A stretch of 64,000 bases of DNA from the NCBI GenBank assembly GCA_003246265.1, contig QKAU01000014.1:27699-91698 (forward strand), written 5' to 3'. Below are positions 17,454-27,263 of this stretch, one piece after another. The first letter of the stretch is position 1. Every line of letters starts with the position of its first letter. Below the pieces are notes generated by a model, which worked only from the letters and a program-made list of their open reading frames with translations, made no database searches and was not told the origin of the DNA. This DNA comes from Kiritimatiellales bacterium. Its GTDB lineage: Bacteria > Verrucomicrobiota > Kiritimatiellia > Kiritimatiellales > Pontiellaceae. The translations under genes and the position numbers were made by a program.

Positions 17454-18713
17454 CTATCGCTTCTGCGCCGCCTTGAATCTTTGGTTCTCTTCCCCAATGC
17501 GCTTTCGCTGCTCCCCTGTCAGCCCCTGGCGATAGTAGACGTCCGGCCGGTGGTAGGTCCCGGTCCGCTTGAGCACGGGATCGTCCACATCGAGGCTCAG
17601 GTCGCAATCGAAGCGCGCGAGGATCGAGTGGTTGTGCTCCCACGTGGTCGCGTTGGTGAAATGCGAAATGCCCCAGGTGATGCCCCGGCGGCCCTTGGCG
17701 TCGACAAAGGCATCCGGAATGAACGGCCCGGCGGCGCGCGGCATCAGGTCGACGATCGAGGCGATGCTGAAGTTGACGCCGTCCTTGGCGAACTGCACGG
17801 TGTAGTGCTCCGTACCGTCGTGGATGACCAGCGCCGCGATGCCGTCCTCGAACGGGAAAAGGGTCGTTTCATGGCCGGAGTTGATGACCGGGTTGAGCGG
17901 ATGCTTCTCGAACGGACCCAGGGGATCGTCGGCGATCGCCAGCCCCTGCATGCGGACCAGGTTCGGAGCGCCGTCTGCATCGGCCTTGTAGTAGAGGTAG
18001 ATCCGGCCGTTGTAGACCAGCGGGTAGGGATCGTGGATGGTGTACTGGTCCCAGGCGCCCTCCGGCCCGTTGGGAATCACCACCTTGTTGCAGGGAGTCC
18101 ATGGACCGTCGGGGGAATCGGCCCAGGAGGCCGTTACCGGGCAGTAGTCGCCGCGCTTGCCGCTGGCCTCCATGAAGCCCTGGTAGTAGAGGTAGTACTT
18201 CCCCTTCCAGACCAGGATGTCGGACGTGCATACCGAGCGCCACCCCACATTCGGCTTCGGCGGGCGCGGCACCGCCACCCCCTGCTCTTCCCAGGTGAAG
18301 CCATCGTTGCTGGTGGCATACCAGATATCGCAGAGGTCCCAGTCCGTGGAAGGGATGGTATCGCTGCATTTCTGCGGCCCCTTCGGCGGGGTGGGCGTAT
18401 TCCTGTGGGTATACCAGACGTAGTATTTGCCCTTGGCGAAAATGACCTTCGAGGGATCGCGCCGCGTGATCGTCCCGTCGCCATCGTGGTAGTCGAACCC
18501 CTTCAGCTCGGTATACTTGAACTGCGTGAAGAGCTCGTTGTCCTCCGGCCGGGGAGCCCGGTAGTCGGTATAGAGCCGCTCCATCGCTTCGCTGAGCGGC
18601 ATGTCCGGCTTCTGCTTCGGAAGCACAAAAGGGAATCCCTGCATCGAACCCTCCTCCGCAGCCGCTCCCGCCGCCACGGCAACCGCCATGCTCCACAACC
18701 ATGCCGCCTTCAT
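17454..18713 (-). CDS. GH117-family enzyme (alpha-1,3-(3,6-anhydro)-L-galactosidase-like)
   Basis: 419 aa from ATG 18713 with GGGGAGG upstream. The signal peptide is [19 protein letters not shown]. It is a five-bladed beta-propeller enzyme. Family features I recognise are [20 protein letters not shown] (with the catalytic Asp), [60 protein letters not shown] and [11 protein letters not shown] carrying the catalytic His. GH117 enzymes release 3,6-anhydro-L-galactose from the non-reducing end of neoagaro-oligosaccharides, so this is the strongest pointer to agar- or porphyran-type substrates. It is transcribed with the sulfatase gene 26 bp downstream. Confidence 0.87.
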   Translation of the reverse strand: MKAAWLWSMAVAVAAGAAAEEGSMQGFPFVLPKQKPDMPLSEAMERLYTDYRAPRPEDNELFTQFKYTELKGFDYHDGDGTITRRDPSKVIFAKGKYYVWYTHRNTPTPPKGPQKCSDTIPSTDWDLCDIWYATSNDGFTWEEQGVAVPRPPKPNVGWRSVCTSDILVWKGKYYLYYQGFMEASGKRGDYCPVTASWADSPDGPWTPCNKVVIPNGPEGAWDQYTIHDPYPLVYNGRIYLYYKADADGAPNLVRMQGLAIADDPLGPFEKHPLNPVINSGHETTLFPFEDGIAALVIHDGTEHYTVQFAKDGVNFSIASIVDLMPRAAGPFIPDAFVDAKGRRGITWGISHFTNATTWEHNHSILARFDCDLSLDVDDPVLKRTGTYHRPDVYYRQGLTGEQRKRIGEENQRFKAAQKR

Positions 18714-18931
18714 GCCTTGCCTCCCCGTTGTACCGTCACTCGCAGATGCCCATGCATAGTGCAGCAACCAATTTCCATAGCCTCATATCCGCGTCTCCAA
18801 CAGTTCAACTCCATGGCCGCCACGGCCTGCCTGCGTCCGGAGTCCACGCAACATCGGGACAAGCTATCCGGCCCTGGCCAGGAAGGGTAGTATCCCTTCG
18901 GCTAGGCGTGACGAAGAGGGAGGTCCGGCAC
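18714..18931. other. Intergenic region between the GH43-like and GH117 genes with short palindromes
   Basis: This 218-bp gap is the largest break inside the degradation gene run and probably holds a promoter for GH117 and the genes after it. It contains GAAGGG-N6-CCCTTC at 18882-18899 and, next to it, the palindrome CCTGGCCAGG. Either could be an operator or a weak terminator for the operon ending in GH43. No T-run follows. Confidence 0.35.
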
Positions 18932-20269
18932 CTATTCCGCGACCAGCCGCAGCCAGTTCAGGTTCACGAGCTTGGTGGATCCCCAGTCGGGCTTGAACAG
19001 CACATAGAGGTCGTGGACCCCTTCGACGGGTTCGAGCAGCGGCTGCGTTTCGGTGCTCCAGACATCCCAGCCGCCCGTGTGGGCGGCGGGAAACTTCGCG
19101 ACGACCTTGCCCCACTCCTTGTCGATCCGCACCTCGAAGAAGCCGTCGCGCTGCCCGCATGCCACGCGCGCCTGGAGCTTTTTCGCGCCGGTAAAGTCGA
19201 CCCGGTCGAAGCGCACCATCCCGTTCGGCTTCGTTTCGCAGACCATCCATCCCTTGTCGCCTCCATCGACGACGAAGGCGGTTTCGCAATTCCTGATCTC
19301 GCTGTGCCGGTCGACCTCGATCCGCTCGCCGACGCCGGGGGTGCCGATGCCGCGCAGGGTCGGGACCACCTTCCCGATCGTTCCATCCTCCTTGAACTCC
19401 ATGTAGTCGGCCCGCATGGAGCGCAGCTTGTTGAAGCCGCTCACATCCCACCAGTGGTAGAAGAGGATCCATCTGCCCTGGTATTGTTCGATCGAGTGGT
19501 GGTTGGTTCCATTGGAGATGTTGTCCATGATCTTGCCCTGGTAGGTAAAGGGCCCCAGCGGGCTGCTTCCCATGGCGTAGCCGATCGTGTAGCCCTCCTC
19601 CGGAAAGACGTGGGCGAAGGTGAAGTAGTACCGTCCCTCGCGCTTAAAGAGGAAGGACCCCTCCTTGTAGCCCGCAGGCAGGTGCTCCACCTTGGCCGGC
19701 GGCGCGGCGATCTCGCGCATGTTCTCCTTGAGCGGGGCCACGAACAGCTCCTGCCCTCCGCCGAAATAGAGGTAGGCCTTCCCGTCGTCGTCCACGAAAA
19801 GGCCCGGATCGATGCCGCTCACGCCTTCGATATAGTTCGCTTCCCAGCTGAACGGCCCTTCCGGACGGTCGGAAACCCCGACCCCGATGCGCCGGAAGGC
19901 ACTCTTGTCGGCCGGTTCGGCCGGATAGTAGTAGTAGTATTTGCCATCCTTGCGGATGCAGTCCGGCGCCCACATGGCAAACGAATCGCGCGTGCCCCAC
20001 GGCACCTCGTTCTGGTCGAGCGCGGAACCCAGGTCGGTCCAGGTTGCGCCGCCATCCAGGCGGAAGATGTGGTAGCCGGGCATGCAGAACCGCGGCATGT
20101 CGACGCCCGGCGGCGGAAACGCGTCGCTCGACGGATAGAGGTAGAGCGCCCCGTCGAACACCCGTGCGGTCGGGTCGGCCGTGTACAGGTGCGTCACCAG
20201 GGGATTCTGCGCGAAGCCCTCGGAAACCAGTCCAGCGAAAAACAGCAATGCGGCAACGTGTTTCATCAT
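18932..20269 (-). CDS. Secreted GH43-like glycoside hydrolase with C-terminal beta-sandwich domain
   Basis: 445 aa, start MMKHVAALLFFAGLVSEGFAQ, a signal peptide. The five-bladed propeller is indicated by TADPTARVFDGALYLY (candidate base D32), MWAPDCIRKDGKYYYYYP, GIDPGLFVDDDGKAYLYFGG (pKa-modulating Asp) and KEGSFLFKREGRYYFTF (candidate acid Glu). The last ~130 residues form a CBM6-like domain ending WGSTKLVNLNWLRL. The gene starts one base after the GH86 stop, so it is translationally coupled. GH43 enzymes usually act on arabinose or xylose linkages, and related propellers include beta-galactosidases. In this setting an exo-acting side-chain or galactosidase activity is plausible. Confidence 0.83.
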   Translation of the reverse strand: MMKHVAALLFFAGLVSEGFAQNPLVTHLYTADPTARVFDGALYLYPSSDAFPPPGVDMPRFCMPGYHIFRLDGGATWTDLGSALDQNEVPWGTRDSFAMWAPDCIRKDGKYYYYYPAEPADKSAFRRIGVGVSDRPEGPFSWEANYIEGVSGIDPGLFVDDDGKAYLYFGGGQELFVAPLKENMREIAAPPAKVEHLPAGYKEGSFLFKREGRYYFTFAHVFPEEGYTIGYAMGSSPLGPFTYQGKIMDNISNGTNHHSIEQYQGRWILFYHWWDVSGFNKLRSMRADYMEFKEDGTIGKVVPTLRGIGTPGVGERIEVDRHSEIRNCETAFVVDGGDKGWMVCETKPNGMVRFDRVDFTGAKKLQARVACGQRDGFFEVRIDKEWGKVVAKFPAAHTGGWDVWSTETQPLLEPVEGVHDLYVLFKPDWGSTKLVNLNWLRLVAE

Positions 20270-20270
20270 C

Positions 20271-22238
20271 CTACTCCATCATGGCGGCACGGATGACCGC
20301 GGTTCCAACAAATCCCGCCCCGCCATCGGGGAAGGTGACCGTCACGAGGTTCTCGGCCTGGAGGTCGGCCGGTTCGATCGGCACCAGCTTGGTCGTGCCG
20401 TATTCGCTCTTCTCCAGCCGGTCGGCACAATCCTCCAGCGGCACCTTGAGCGGCTTCCCGTTCAGGGCGACGGCCACGTCGTGGCCCAGCCCCGCATCGC
20501 GCGTCAGTCCCACGCGCAGCACGGCGTAGTCGATTCCGCGGTCGACGGGCACCTTGATCTTGAAGGTCGCATCCTTCGCCGGAACGATCACCTTGTCGCC
20601 GTAGCAGACCACTTCGTTGACGGAGCGCTCCTCCATGATGGGCTTTCCACACTCGGCCACCAGCACGACCGCCTCGCGCCCGGCCACCTCCAGCACCTCC
20701 GGGAGGGCCCCGGTGGATTCGGTGTAGTAGGCCGAGAAGTCGGCATGGCGGCCGAAGCGGCGGATTTCAATCTGCCCCGCATCGATGCCGCGGAGCGCCA
20801 CCGTCTCGGGCCCCCAGCCCTGGTTGTTGATGGCCAGGTAGAGGCGTGCGCCGTCCACGAAGGCGCGCACCTGGAGGTCGGGATCGCTGCACAGCGCCTT
20901 CACGCGCCGCCCGCCCACGCCGCGGAACAGCTTGTAGAAGTCCATCATGTGGGTTTCGACCCAGACCGAGCGGTTGGTGTAGTCCTGCGGCACATACAGT
21001 CCGGCGTAGTACTTCGGATCCCAGCCCCAGGTATTCGGCAGCAGGAACGGCACCGCCTTCTGCACCACGTGCGGGTGGTCGATGAAGACCATGGTGTTGG
21101 CGATGATGCTGCTGACATGGACGAAGCAGACGATGGAACGCTTCTTCAGCTCGTTCCCCCACGTCGGCTCCGGAAAGTGCTTCCGCGCGAGCTCGGCCGC
21201 CAGCAGCTCGCCGTCGTATTCGCCCTTCGGCTTGACGTTGATGTATCCGCCCTGCTCGCTAACCACAATGTCCACCTCGCGGCCCAGCCGGTCGACCGCG
21301 TAGTTTTCCAGCAGGTCGAGCGTACCCTCCAGCGGCAGGCCGGACTGCACCCGGCCGCGGAAATCGCCGTCTTCCCAGTCGAAGTAGTCGTAGGAATGGA
21401 AGGAGTAGAAATCCATCTTCCCTCCGGTCAGGTCGAGGAAGTTCGACATGCCCTTGAAGTTGTGGTAGTTGCCGCGGAAGAAATAGGAGACCGACATGCA
21501 GTGGCCGCCCACCTTCACCTCCGGGGTGAGCGCATGGACCTGCTCCATGGTCTTGAGATGCCATTCGGCCAGGTGCGGATCGCTGAAGTATTCCCAGTGC
21601 GGTTCGTTCAGGGGTTCGAAGTAGCGCGGCCGGTCGAAGTCGGTGTAGTTGTACCTGATCACGTTCGCCGCCAGCTCGGCCGCGGCCTCGATGTTCTCCG
21701 GAAGCCATTCCGCGTGCTCGCCTTCGCCCGCCGTACCCTTGAAGTGCCTGCCCATGTATTCCGGATACTCGTTGTGGTTCCCGTGCGAGGCCACGTCGAG
21801 GTTGGGTCCGCACTCCTTGAGAAAACGTTCGCCCGGCGCGCGGAGCGTCTTCTCCGCCAGCGGCGCAACGTCGGCAAACCCCGGACGCTGCGGGTCTTCC
21901 CCCAGCGACCTGGCGGTGTATTGCACCGGTCCCAGGCTGCGCCCGAACGACGCGCCGAGGTCGTGGAGCAGATAGTCGTAGATCTCCGGCGGCATGCGCT
22001 GGTCGAAGTCGGTGCCCTGGTCCGCGAGGCAGAAGTAGCGCTTGCGGTCGACCTCCGCCACCCCGCCGATCTTCCGCGTCGTGCCGGGTTCGACCACGAT
22101 GCGCGCCACCGGCCGCGTTTCGATGCCCTGCCCGGCCTCGGGCCCGGCGGAGGAAGCGTCGCTTCCGGTTCCGCGCAGGGGCTGGCACCCCAGCAACACG
22201 GTCGCCATCCCGCTCAATATCGCTCCACGTTGATTCAT
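20271..22238 (-). CDS. GH86-family beta-agarase/beta-porphyranase-like enzyme (copy A)
   Basis: 655 aa with an N-terminus MATVLLGCQ that looks like a lipobox, so it is probably a surface or periplasmic lipoprotein. The catalytic TIM barrel of clan GH-A opens with [19 protein letters not shown]212 in [11 protein letters not shown] fits the acid/base, and E328 in [10 protein letters not shown] fits the nucleophile. The C-terminal ~200 residues are beta-rich domains typical of GH86. The SD AAGGG lies just upstream and the gene follows the CBM-like gene by one base. GH86 enzymes cut internal beta-1,4 bonds in agarose or porphyran, giving oligosaccharides for GH117 and the sulfatases. Agarase and porphyranase cannot be separated here. 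Confidence 0.85.
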   Translation of the reverse strand: MNQRGAILSGMATVLLGCQPLRGTGSDASSAGPEAGQGIETRPVARIVVEPGTTRKIGGVAEVDRKRYFCLADQGTDFDQRMPPEIYDYLLHDLGASFGRSLGPVQYTARSLGEDPQRPGFADVAPLAEKTLRAPGERFLKECGPNLDVASHGNHNEYPEYMGRHFKGTAGEGEHAEWLPENIEAAAELAANVIRYNYTDFDRPRYFEPLNEPHWEYFSDPHLAEWHLKTMEQVHALTPEVKVGGHCMSVSYFFRGNYHNFKGMSNFLDLTGGKMDFYSFHSYDYFDWEDGDFRGRVQSGLPLEGTLDLLENYAVDRLGREVDIVVSEQGGYINVKPKGEYDGELLAAELARKHFPEPTWGNELKKRSIVCFVHVSSIIANTMVFIDHPHVVQKAVPFLLPNTWGWDPKYYAGLYVPQDYTNRSVWVETHMMDFYKLFRGVGGRRVKALCSDPDLQVRAFVDGARLYLAINNQGWGPETVALRGIDAGQIEIRRFGRHADFSAYYTESTGALPEVLEVAGREAVVLVAECGKPIMEERSVNEVVCYGDKVIVPAKDATFKIKVPVDRGIDYAVLRVGLTRDAGLGHDVAVALNGKPLKVPLEDCADRLEKSEYGTTKLVPIEPADLQAENLVTVTFPDGGAGFVGTAVIRAAMME

Positions 22239-22239
22239 A

Positions 22240-22878
22240 TCACCCTTCCTGCTTTTCGGTTTTCAGACTCTCCGCTGCGGCCGGAGCCCTGGCTTTATCG
22301 TCGGCGACGGAAACGTGCTTGAAGACGATTCGGTCCATGTTGAAGCGCTGCGACCTTCCGGAAATGGTCAAGGTGTACCTTTCACCGGCCTTGAGCTTGT
22401 AGACGGGTGGATATTTCTTGTGCTGCCGGTCGAGCTGCGCCGTCCAGCCCCAGCCCTCCGGGTTTCCGCCATAGAGCTTCGTGTCCGTTCCGAGGAACTC
22501 CAGCGGAGCGCTTCCGCCGGCACCGAAATCCCCCTCCAGCCGCACGTAGCAGTCGTTGCACTTGTCGGGCTGCTCTCCATCCAGGCGCTTGTGCGCGCGG
22601 ATCAGCAGCTGGTAGTCCCCATCCATGTCGACCGTGAACGCGTACGCGAGCGGACTGGATGCCGGTCCGCCGGCAGGGCCGTTGCCGGTGAACTCCAGAT
22701 GGCCCCCGCCCGTATAGCCCTCGATCGTCTGCAACACCTTCCAGTCGCCAAGGCTCGACGAGGTCGATTCGACCTCGATGACCAGCAAGCCGTCCTTCGC
22801 GGCGAACCGGGGTCCGGCATCGACCCGGGCGGTCGACAGGAGCAGCGGCAATACAAGGGTCGTGGCAATGCGCTTCAT
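22240..22878 (-). CDS. Small secreted carbohydrate-binding-module-like protein
   Basis: 212 aa from ATG 22878, which overlaps the sulfatase stop (ATGA) and has GGAGG upstream. The ORF-track start is too long. A signal peptide ([21 protein letters not shown]) is followed by one beta-sandwich domain ending in the DRIVFKH strand typical of CBM6/CBM35-like modules, then a short charged tail. No catalytic residues are evident. Its position between sulfatase and GH86, with overlapping starts, suggests a secreted galactan-binding helper. A DUF5077-like fold is another option. Confidence 0.68.
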   Translation of the reverse strand: MKRIATTLVLPLLLSTARVDAGPRFAAKDGLLVIEVESTSSSLGDWKVLQTIEGYTGGGHLEFTGNGPAGGPASSPLAYAFTVDMDGDYQLLIRAHKRLDGEQPDKCNDCYVRLEGDFGAGGSAPLEFLGTDTKLYGGNPEGWGWTAQLDRQHKKYPPVYKLKAGERYTLTISGRSQRFNMDRIVFKHVSVADDKARAPAAAESLKTEKQEG

Positions 22879-24866
22879 TCCATGCCTCCAGGGTTTTGCT
22901 TCAACAGGTTCTTGTACTTGCGCGGCGGGCGGGGCTTGGGCCTGCGGACCTCCAACCGCAGCTGCTGGAGGTTCGACTTGCCCTTGTCCGCGGCAACGCG
23001 CGCAACCACCCGTTCCGTGCCGTCGCCGTTCGATCGAACGGCATGCTGCTGCATGACGCCGTCGGTCGTCCATCGCTGACCGTCCGGGGAACCTTCGATC
23101 ACGCACCAATAGTCCGGACCGAGCTCCTCCCTCCGCTGGAACTGCAAGGCCCGGTAGGAGCCCTGCGCATCGCAAACCTCGATCTCGTGCGGCAGCTGCT
23201 CCTTCGTCGGCGATGCCGGATCCTGCGGGTCGCCGCCAAAGACATATTCATGGAAGTTGTCGATTCCATCGCCGTCGGGATCATCGCCCGGCTCCATCGT
23301 CCCGAACTTCTGCTCGAACCCGTCGGCGATGCCGTCGCCGTCGGCATCGGGAGGCGGAGGCGGGGCCTCGGAGTCGGTATTGTAGAGGTCGTACTGCGCC
23401 AATAGCGGCTCGAGCTTCGCCTTCTCCGCCAGCAGGGTGTTCTTGTATTCGCCTTCCGGAAGATCGTCGAGTTTCGAAAAGCTGTCGTAGTCGCCGGGAC
23501 GTTTGTTGACGTCGTACCAGACGCCGCGCCCATCGCGCAGCACCTTGTCGTTGCGAATCATCTGGGCATCCATGCGCATGGAGTAGATGTAGTCGCGGTG
23601 CCTCTTTGCTTTGCCGGTCAGGTAGGGCCAGAGGCTCTTGCCGGCAAGCTTGGAGTAGTCCTTGGGGAATTCGAATCCCATGACCTCGGCCAGCGTCGGC
23701 AGCATGTCGGTCATGTCGCATACGATGTTTTGCCGGCCTTGCACCAGGCCGTTGACGCCCGGCGCATAGATCAGCAGCGGCACGTGCATGCCCTGTTGGG
23801 TTTCGATGTGCGCCTTGCCCCACTTGCCGGCGTTGTCCTGCGTGGCGTTGTCGGCGGTGAAGAGGATGACCGTGTTTTCAAGCTCGCCCATCGCCTTGAG
23901 CTTTTCGGTGTAGAGCCACAGCATGTAGTCGAGGTATTCGATGTGGTAGCTTAGTCCATCCGGCGTGATGTTTTCTCGCTTGTAGTTCCCGCCGCCGAGC
24001 GGCGTGTGCTTCGGCTCCTTTCGGACATAGCGCCCGTTTTTCCAATCGATCTCGGGCGTGCCGGCCCAAACCGTGGGGAATCCGGGAACGGCATGGTCCT
24101 TCGCAAGGTGGCCGAGATGTGGCGTATGGTAGACGAAGAACGGCTTGCCCGCGGCCTTTTGGCGATCCATGAAGGCAAAGGCGTACTTCATTTCCAGGTC
24201 GGGCGCATAGTCGTCGATCTCCGTCTTTACGAACGTGTACGGCTCGTTCGGGAAATCCGGATGGTTGATCAGCTGGATCTCCGGCCACCAGTAGAACGAT
24301 TCGTGGTCCCAATCGTCGGGATTGTCGGTGCGGAATACCGGATAGGGATTCTTGCCGGGCGTGCCAAAGGGATTCCATCCCATGTGGCGGGGCGGCTCGG
24401 CAGGATCGAGCACCAGCTCGTTGAAGCCCATGCTCAGGATGTCCGTGCCGCCGCCGATGTGCGTCTTGGAGATCCAGATGTTGGCGTAGCCCGCATCGCG
24501 GCTCATGTTGCCCAGCGTGATCGGTGCGCTTTCGTACACCGCATAGGTATTGTAGCAGTCGGATCCAATGTGGCTGTTGTCCCAGTACTTGTGGTTCGAA
24601 GCATAGGTTCCGTTCAGGATCGTCACGCGGCTCGGCTTGCAGATGGTGCAGTTCCACGCGGTCTCGATAAAGCATCCGCCCTTCTCCGCCATCCGGTCCA
24701 TGACGGGCGTCTTCGCCCGCCGGTCGCCGGTCCATTTGGTCGATCCGTAGAACGGGAACTCGCGCGCGCTGATATCGTCGGCCATGACGAGGATCACGTT
24801 CATCGGCTTCGCCGCCGCGGCACCCAGGGCCATGCAGGCGTACCCTAGTAGTATGGATCTCTTCAT
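22875..24866 (-). CDS. Secreted type I sulfatase with TSP3-like linker and C-terminal beta tail
   Basis: 663 aa from ATG 24866, overlapping the GH86 stop by 4 bp. A signal peptide (ACMALGAAAAKP) leads to the metal-binding NVILVMADDISARE. The formylglycine motif is CKPSR, with C76 in NCTICKPSRVTILNG. Later metal and sulfate ligands appear at VYHTPHLGH and FTADNATQDN. After residue ~490 comes a proline run, an Asp-rich linker (DADGDGIADGFEQ, DPDGDGIDNFHEY) and a ~110-residue beta tail, all resembling the end of the 1078-aa protein. It lies between GH86 and CBM-like genes with ATGA overlaps on both sides. It probably desulfates galactan oligosaccharides at the cell surface. Confidence 0.9.
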   Translation of the reverse strand: MKRSILLGYACMALGAAAAKPMNVILVMADDISAREFPFYGSTKWTGDRRAKTPVMDRMAEKGGCFIETAWNCTICKPSRVTILNGTYASNHKYWDNSHIGSDCYNTYAVYESAPITLGNMSRDAGYANIWISKTHIGGGTDILSMGFNELVLDPAEPPRHMGWNPFGTPGKNPYPVFRTDNPDDWDHESFYWWPEIQLINHPDFPNEPYTFVKTEIDDYAPDLEMKYAFAFMDRQKAAGKPFFVYHTPHLGHLAKDHAVPGFPTVWAGTPEIDWKNGRYVRKEPKHTPLGGGNYKRENITPDGLSYHIEYLDYMLWLYTEKLKAMGELENTVILFTADNATQDNAGKWGKAHIETQQGMHVPLLIYAPGVNGLVQGRQNIVCDMTDMLPTLAEVMGFEFPKDYSKLAGKSLWPYLTGKAKRHRDYIYSMRMDAQMIRNDKVLRDGRGVWYDVNKRPGDYDSFSKLDDLPEGEYKNTLLAEKAKLEPLLAQYDLYNTDSEAPPPPPDADGDGIADGFEQKFGTMEPGDDPDGDGIDNFHEYVFGGDPQDPASPTKEQLPHEIEVCDAQGSYRALQFQRREELGPDYWCVIEGSPDGQRWTTDGVMQQHAVRSNGDGTERVVARVAADKGKSNLQQLRLEVRRPKPRPPRKYKNLLKQNPGGME

Positions 24867-27205
24867 TTCAGCCGCTCCTCTACAATGGTCGTGATGCGCG
24901 CCGCCGAAACGGTCGCACCCGATTCGCTGCACGCTACCACCAGCCTGTTGTCCGCCTTGAGCGTTTTCGGATCGATAGGAATCTCGACATAGTCGAACAG
25001 GTCGGGCATCCCCTTGGTGCCGGAGAGATCCACCGCCTGCTCGACCCCGTTGAGCGAAACCACGACCGGTTCCCCGAAGCCGCCCTTGCGGTGGAGACCG
25101 ACGCGCAGCAGCGCCGCCACCGGCTTCCGCACATCGACCGGAATCGACAACTCCGCCGTTCCGTCGATCCGGACGGCGGTCTCCCTGGCGTAGTGGATCG
25201 TCTCCTTCGCCACACGCTCAGGCCTGGGCGCTCGATCGAGCCGGATCTCGAAGATGGCCGTGGCATCGACGCCCAGCGGGACGGATTCCAGGCTCCCGAG
25301 TTCGTCGTAGACAAACCGGGTCTCCCCCTTCTCGAAAAGGGCCATGCGGCGCCGGATCGAAGCGACGGCCGCATCCTTCGGCAGCAGCGCTTCGATCCGC
25401 AGCTCCGCGCGCTGCCCGGAGCGGTTGTTGACGGCCAGCCGGATCAGGTCGCCATCGAGGACGGCATGGGTCAACACCCTGTGGTCGGAGTCCGAACTGG
25501 GAATGCGGCGGCCCTGGTAGCCGGTCCACATGTCGATCAGGTAGGTGTTCCTGGTCTTGACGAACTCGCCGTCGGGCGTCTGGTGGATGAAGGTCTCGAG
25601 CGAATCGGGCGCCCAGTGCATGAAGGTCAGCATGAAGGGCACGGCCATCTCGAAGTCGCCGGGTCGGTTCAGGAAGTTGAGCAGCAGCGCATTGATGTTC
25701 TTGATGTGGATCCAGCAGCCGCGCTCGTCGCGCACGAAACTGAGCGATCCGTATTCGGTGCAGATCATCGGCTTGCGGTTGCCGGTGGCGTCCATGTGCG
25801 CACGCAGCATGTCGACGGTGCATTCGAACCCGCCCTGCACGTAGCTGCTCCCTTCGCGCATGACGCGTTCCAGCGAATCCATCGCGCCGACTTCGTAGAA
25901 GTGGTGCGAATAGAAGTCGAGGTGGTCGCGCGTCAGGTCCATGAAGCGCGCCTGGTTCCTCCACACCTCGAAATTCCCCGCATAGGGAATGAACCAGGCC
26001 GATGCGGGACCGCCAACCTCGAGCTGCGGCAGGTCCGCGTGGATCGCGTCGGCCATGGTGTTGTGGAAATCGGCCAGCAGCTTCCATCCGTCATAGCCCT
26101 TTTCGTTGTGGTAGATCCACTCCGACTTCACGTCCGATTCGTTCTTCACTTCCCACCAACGGGCGTTCGCCCCGCTGTCGCGCTCCAGCGCCTTCAGATA
26201 GCGGACCGACATCTCCGCGGCGGCATCGAACTTGGCCACGTCGGGGGTGCCGCGCTGGTTCGGTACGCCGGGGAAATTGGTCGGATGGGTGAAGCGCGGC
26301 CACGAATCGAAGCACATCGCGAAATCCAGCGCGGGGTCGACGCCCTCGAACCGCCAGAACTCGCGCCGCTCGAAGAAGGCGGGATCGGCGTAGCCGGACC
26401 CGGGCCGCGCCGGATCCTCCTTCAATGTCGGCAGCGTGCTGGCGGCGCCATAGCGGTCTTCGTAGGCCGGGCCGAGTTCGACGATCTGGCGTCCGGGCAG
26501 GAACCCCTTGCCCTTGAAGTAGTTCTCCTTGCCCGAGCGGTCGCCGTTGGGATCGGCATAGTAGCGGAAGTAGCGCTCGCGCTTCAGCTCGCAGATCCCC
26601 TCAATGGAGCGCAGCCGCGTTGCATCGACGGTGATCTGAACGGGCTTGACCGGCCGGTCGAGCCCGGGTTCGCGGTAGATCGAGGCGTCGAACTCCATGG
26701 CGATGCCCTCGCGATGGACGAACTCGACCTTCTCGATCGTCCCCTGCCCTTCGATGACCAGCTTCAGCGGAACGTTCAGGGCGCACATGAAGGAGGTGAC
26801 CTTGATCTGTATCCGCTCCGGACGCTGCGCCGTGATGCCCAGCACCGGGTTGCCCGCCCCCGTGCTTTCAACCATCACGCGCGTCACGCCGTCGAGCCCC
26901 TTTCCAAGAATCTCGACCTGGTTGAAATCGAAGATGTGTTCGTTCAACTCGATCGGGATCGGGATCGCGGTCTTGCCTTTGATGGGCGTGGACTGCTCGA
27001 AGAAGGTCAGGTGCGTCAGCGCCTTCAGCCCCGAGTTGACCTGTACCTTCGTTTCAACCTTGAAGTGGGGAACCACCTCGTTGAAGAGGCGCTGGTGCTT
27101 GGCGTAGGCTTCACGGCCTGCAATCCCCAGCTCATCCATGTTCATGTCTGCGCGCAGCTGGACCGCCACCAGCAGTCCTATCAGTAGAACGCGAATGAGA
27201 ACCAT
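24863..27205 (-). CDS. GH86-family beta-agarase/beta-porphyranase-like enzyme (copy B)
   Basis: 780 aa from ATG 27205 with AAAGGA 6 nt upstream and a signal peptide (MVLIRVLLIGLLVAVQLRA); the ORF-track start is too long. An N-terminal beta-rich domain (~20-190) precedes the TIM barrel, which opens SIEGICELKRERYFRYYADP. E356 in WEVKNESDVK fits the acid/base and E484 in ICTEYGSL the nucleophile. It is only distantly similar to copy A, so the pair may cut different linkages or sulfation patterns. It is the first gene of the coupled set running to GH43 and lies just downstream of the LacI-type regulator gene. Confidence 0.84.
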   Translation of the reverse strand: MVLIRVLLIGLLVAVQLRADMNMDELGIAGREAYAKHQRLFNEVVPHFKVETKVQVNSGLKALTHLTFFEQSTPIKGKTAIPIPIELNEHIFDFNQVEILGKGLDGVTRVMVESTGAGNPVLGITAQRPERIQIKVTSFMCALNVPLKLVIEGQGTIEKVEFVHREGIAMEFDASIYREPGLDRPVKPVQITVDATRLRSIEGICELKRERYFRYYADPNGDRSGKENYFKGKGFLPGRQIVELGPAYEDRYGAASTLPTLKEDPARPGSGYADPAFFERREFWRFEGVDPALDFAMCFDSWPRFTHPTNFPGVPNQRGTPDVAKFDAAAEMSVRYLKALERDSGANARWWEVKNESDVKSEWIYHNEKGYDGWKLLADFHNTMADAIHADLPQLEVGGPASAWFIPYAGNFEVWRNQARFMDLTRDHLDFYSHHFYEVGAMDSLERVMREGSSYVQGGFECTVDMLRAHMDATGNRKPMICTEYGSLSFVRDERGCWIHIKNINALLLNFLNRPGDFEMAVPFMLTFMHWAPDSLETFIHQTPDGEFVKTRNTYLIDMWTGYQGRRIPSSDSDHRVLTHAVLDGDLIRLAVNNRSGQRAELRIEALLPKDAAVASIRRRMALFEKGETRFVYDELGSLESVPLGVDATAIFEIRLDRAPRPERVAKETIHYARETAVRIDGTAELSIPVDVRKPVAALLRVGLHRKGGFGEPVVVSLNGVEQAVDLSGTKGMPDLFDYVEIPIDPKTLKADNRLVVACSESGATVSAARITTIVEERLK

Positions 27206-27222
27206 AACATATCCTTTCGCAA

Positions 27223-27255
27223 GCAAACCGGCGGTTCCGTTGTCCGCCGGTTTGC
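27223..27255 (-). terminator. 12-bp hairpin between lacI-type gene and the GH86 operon
   Basis: GCAAACCGGCGG and CCGCCGGTTTGC are exact complements around a 9-nt loop, 9 bases after the regulator stop. On the minus strand only a short TT follows, so termination may be partial and allow read-through into the GH86 gene 18 bases further on. The GCAAAC end also matches the palindrome upstream of the regulator gene, so an operator role is not excluded. Confidence 0.55.
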
Positions 27256-27263
27256 AAATTTTC

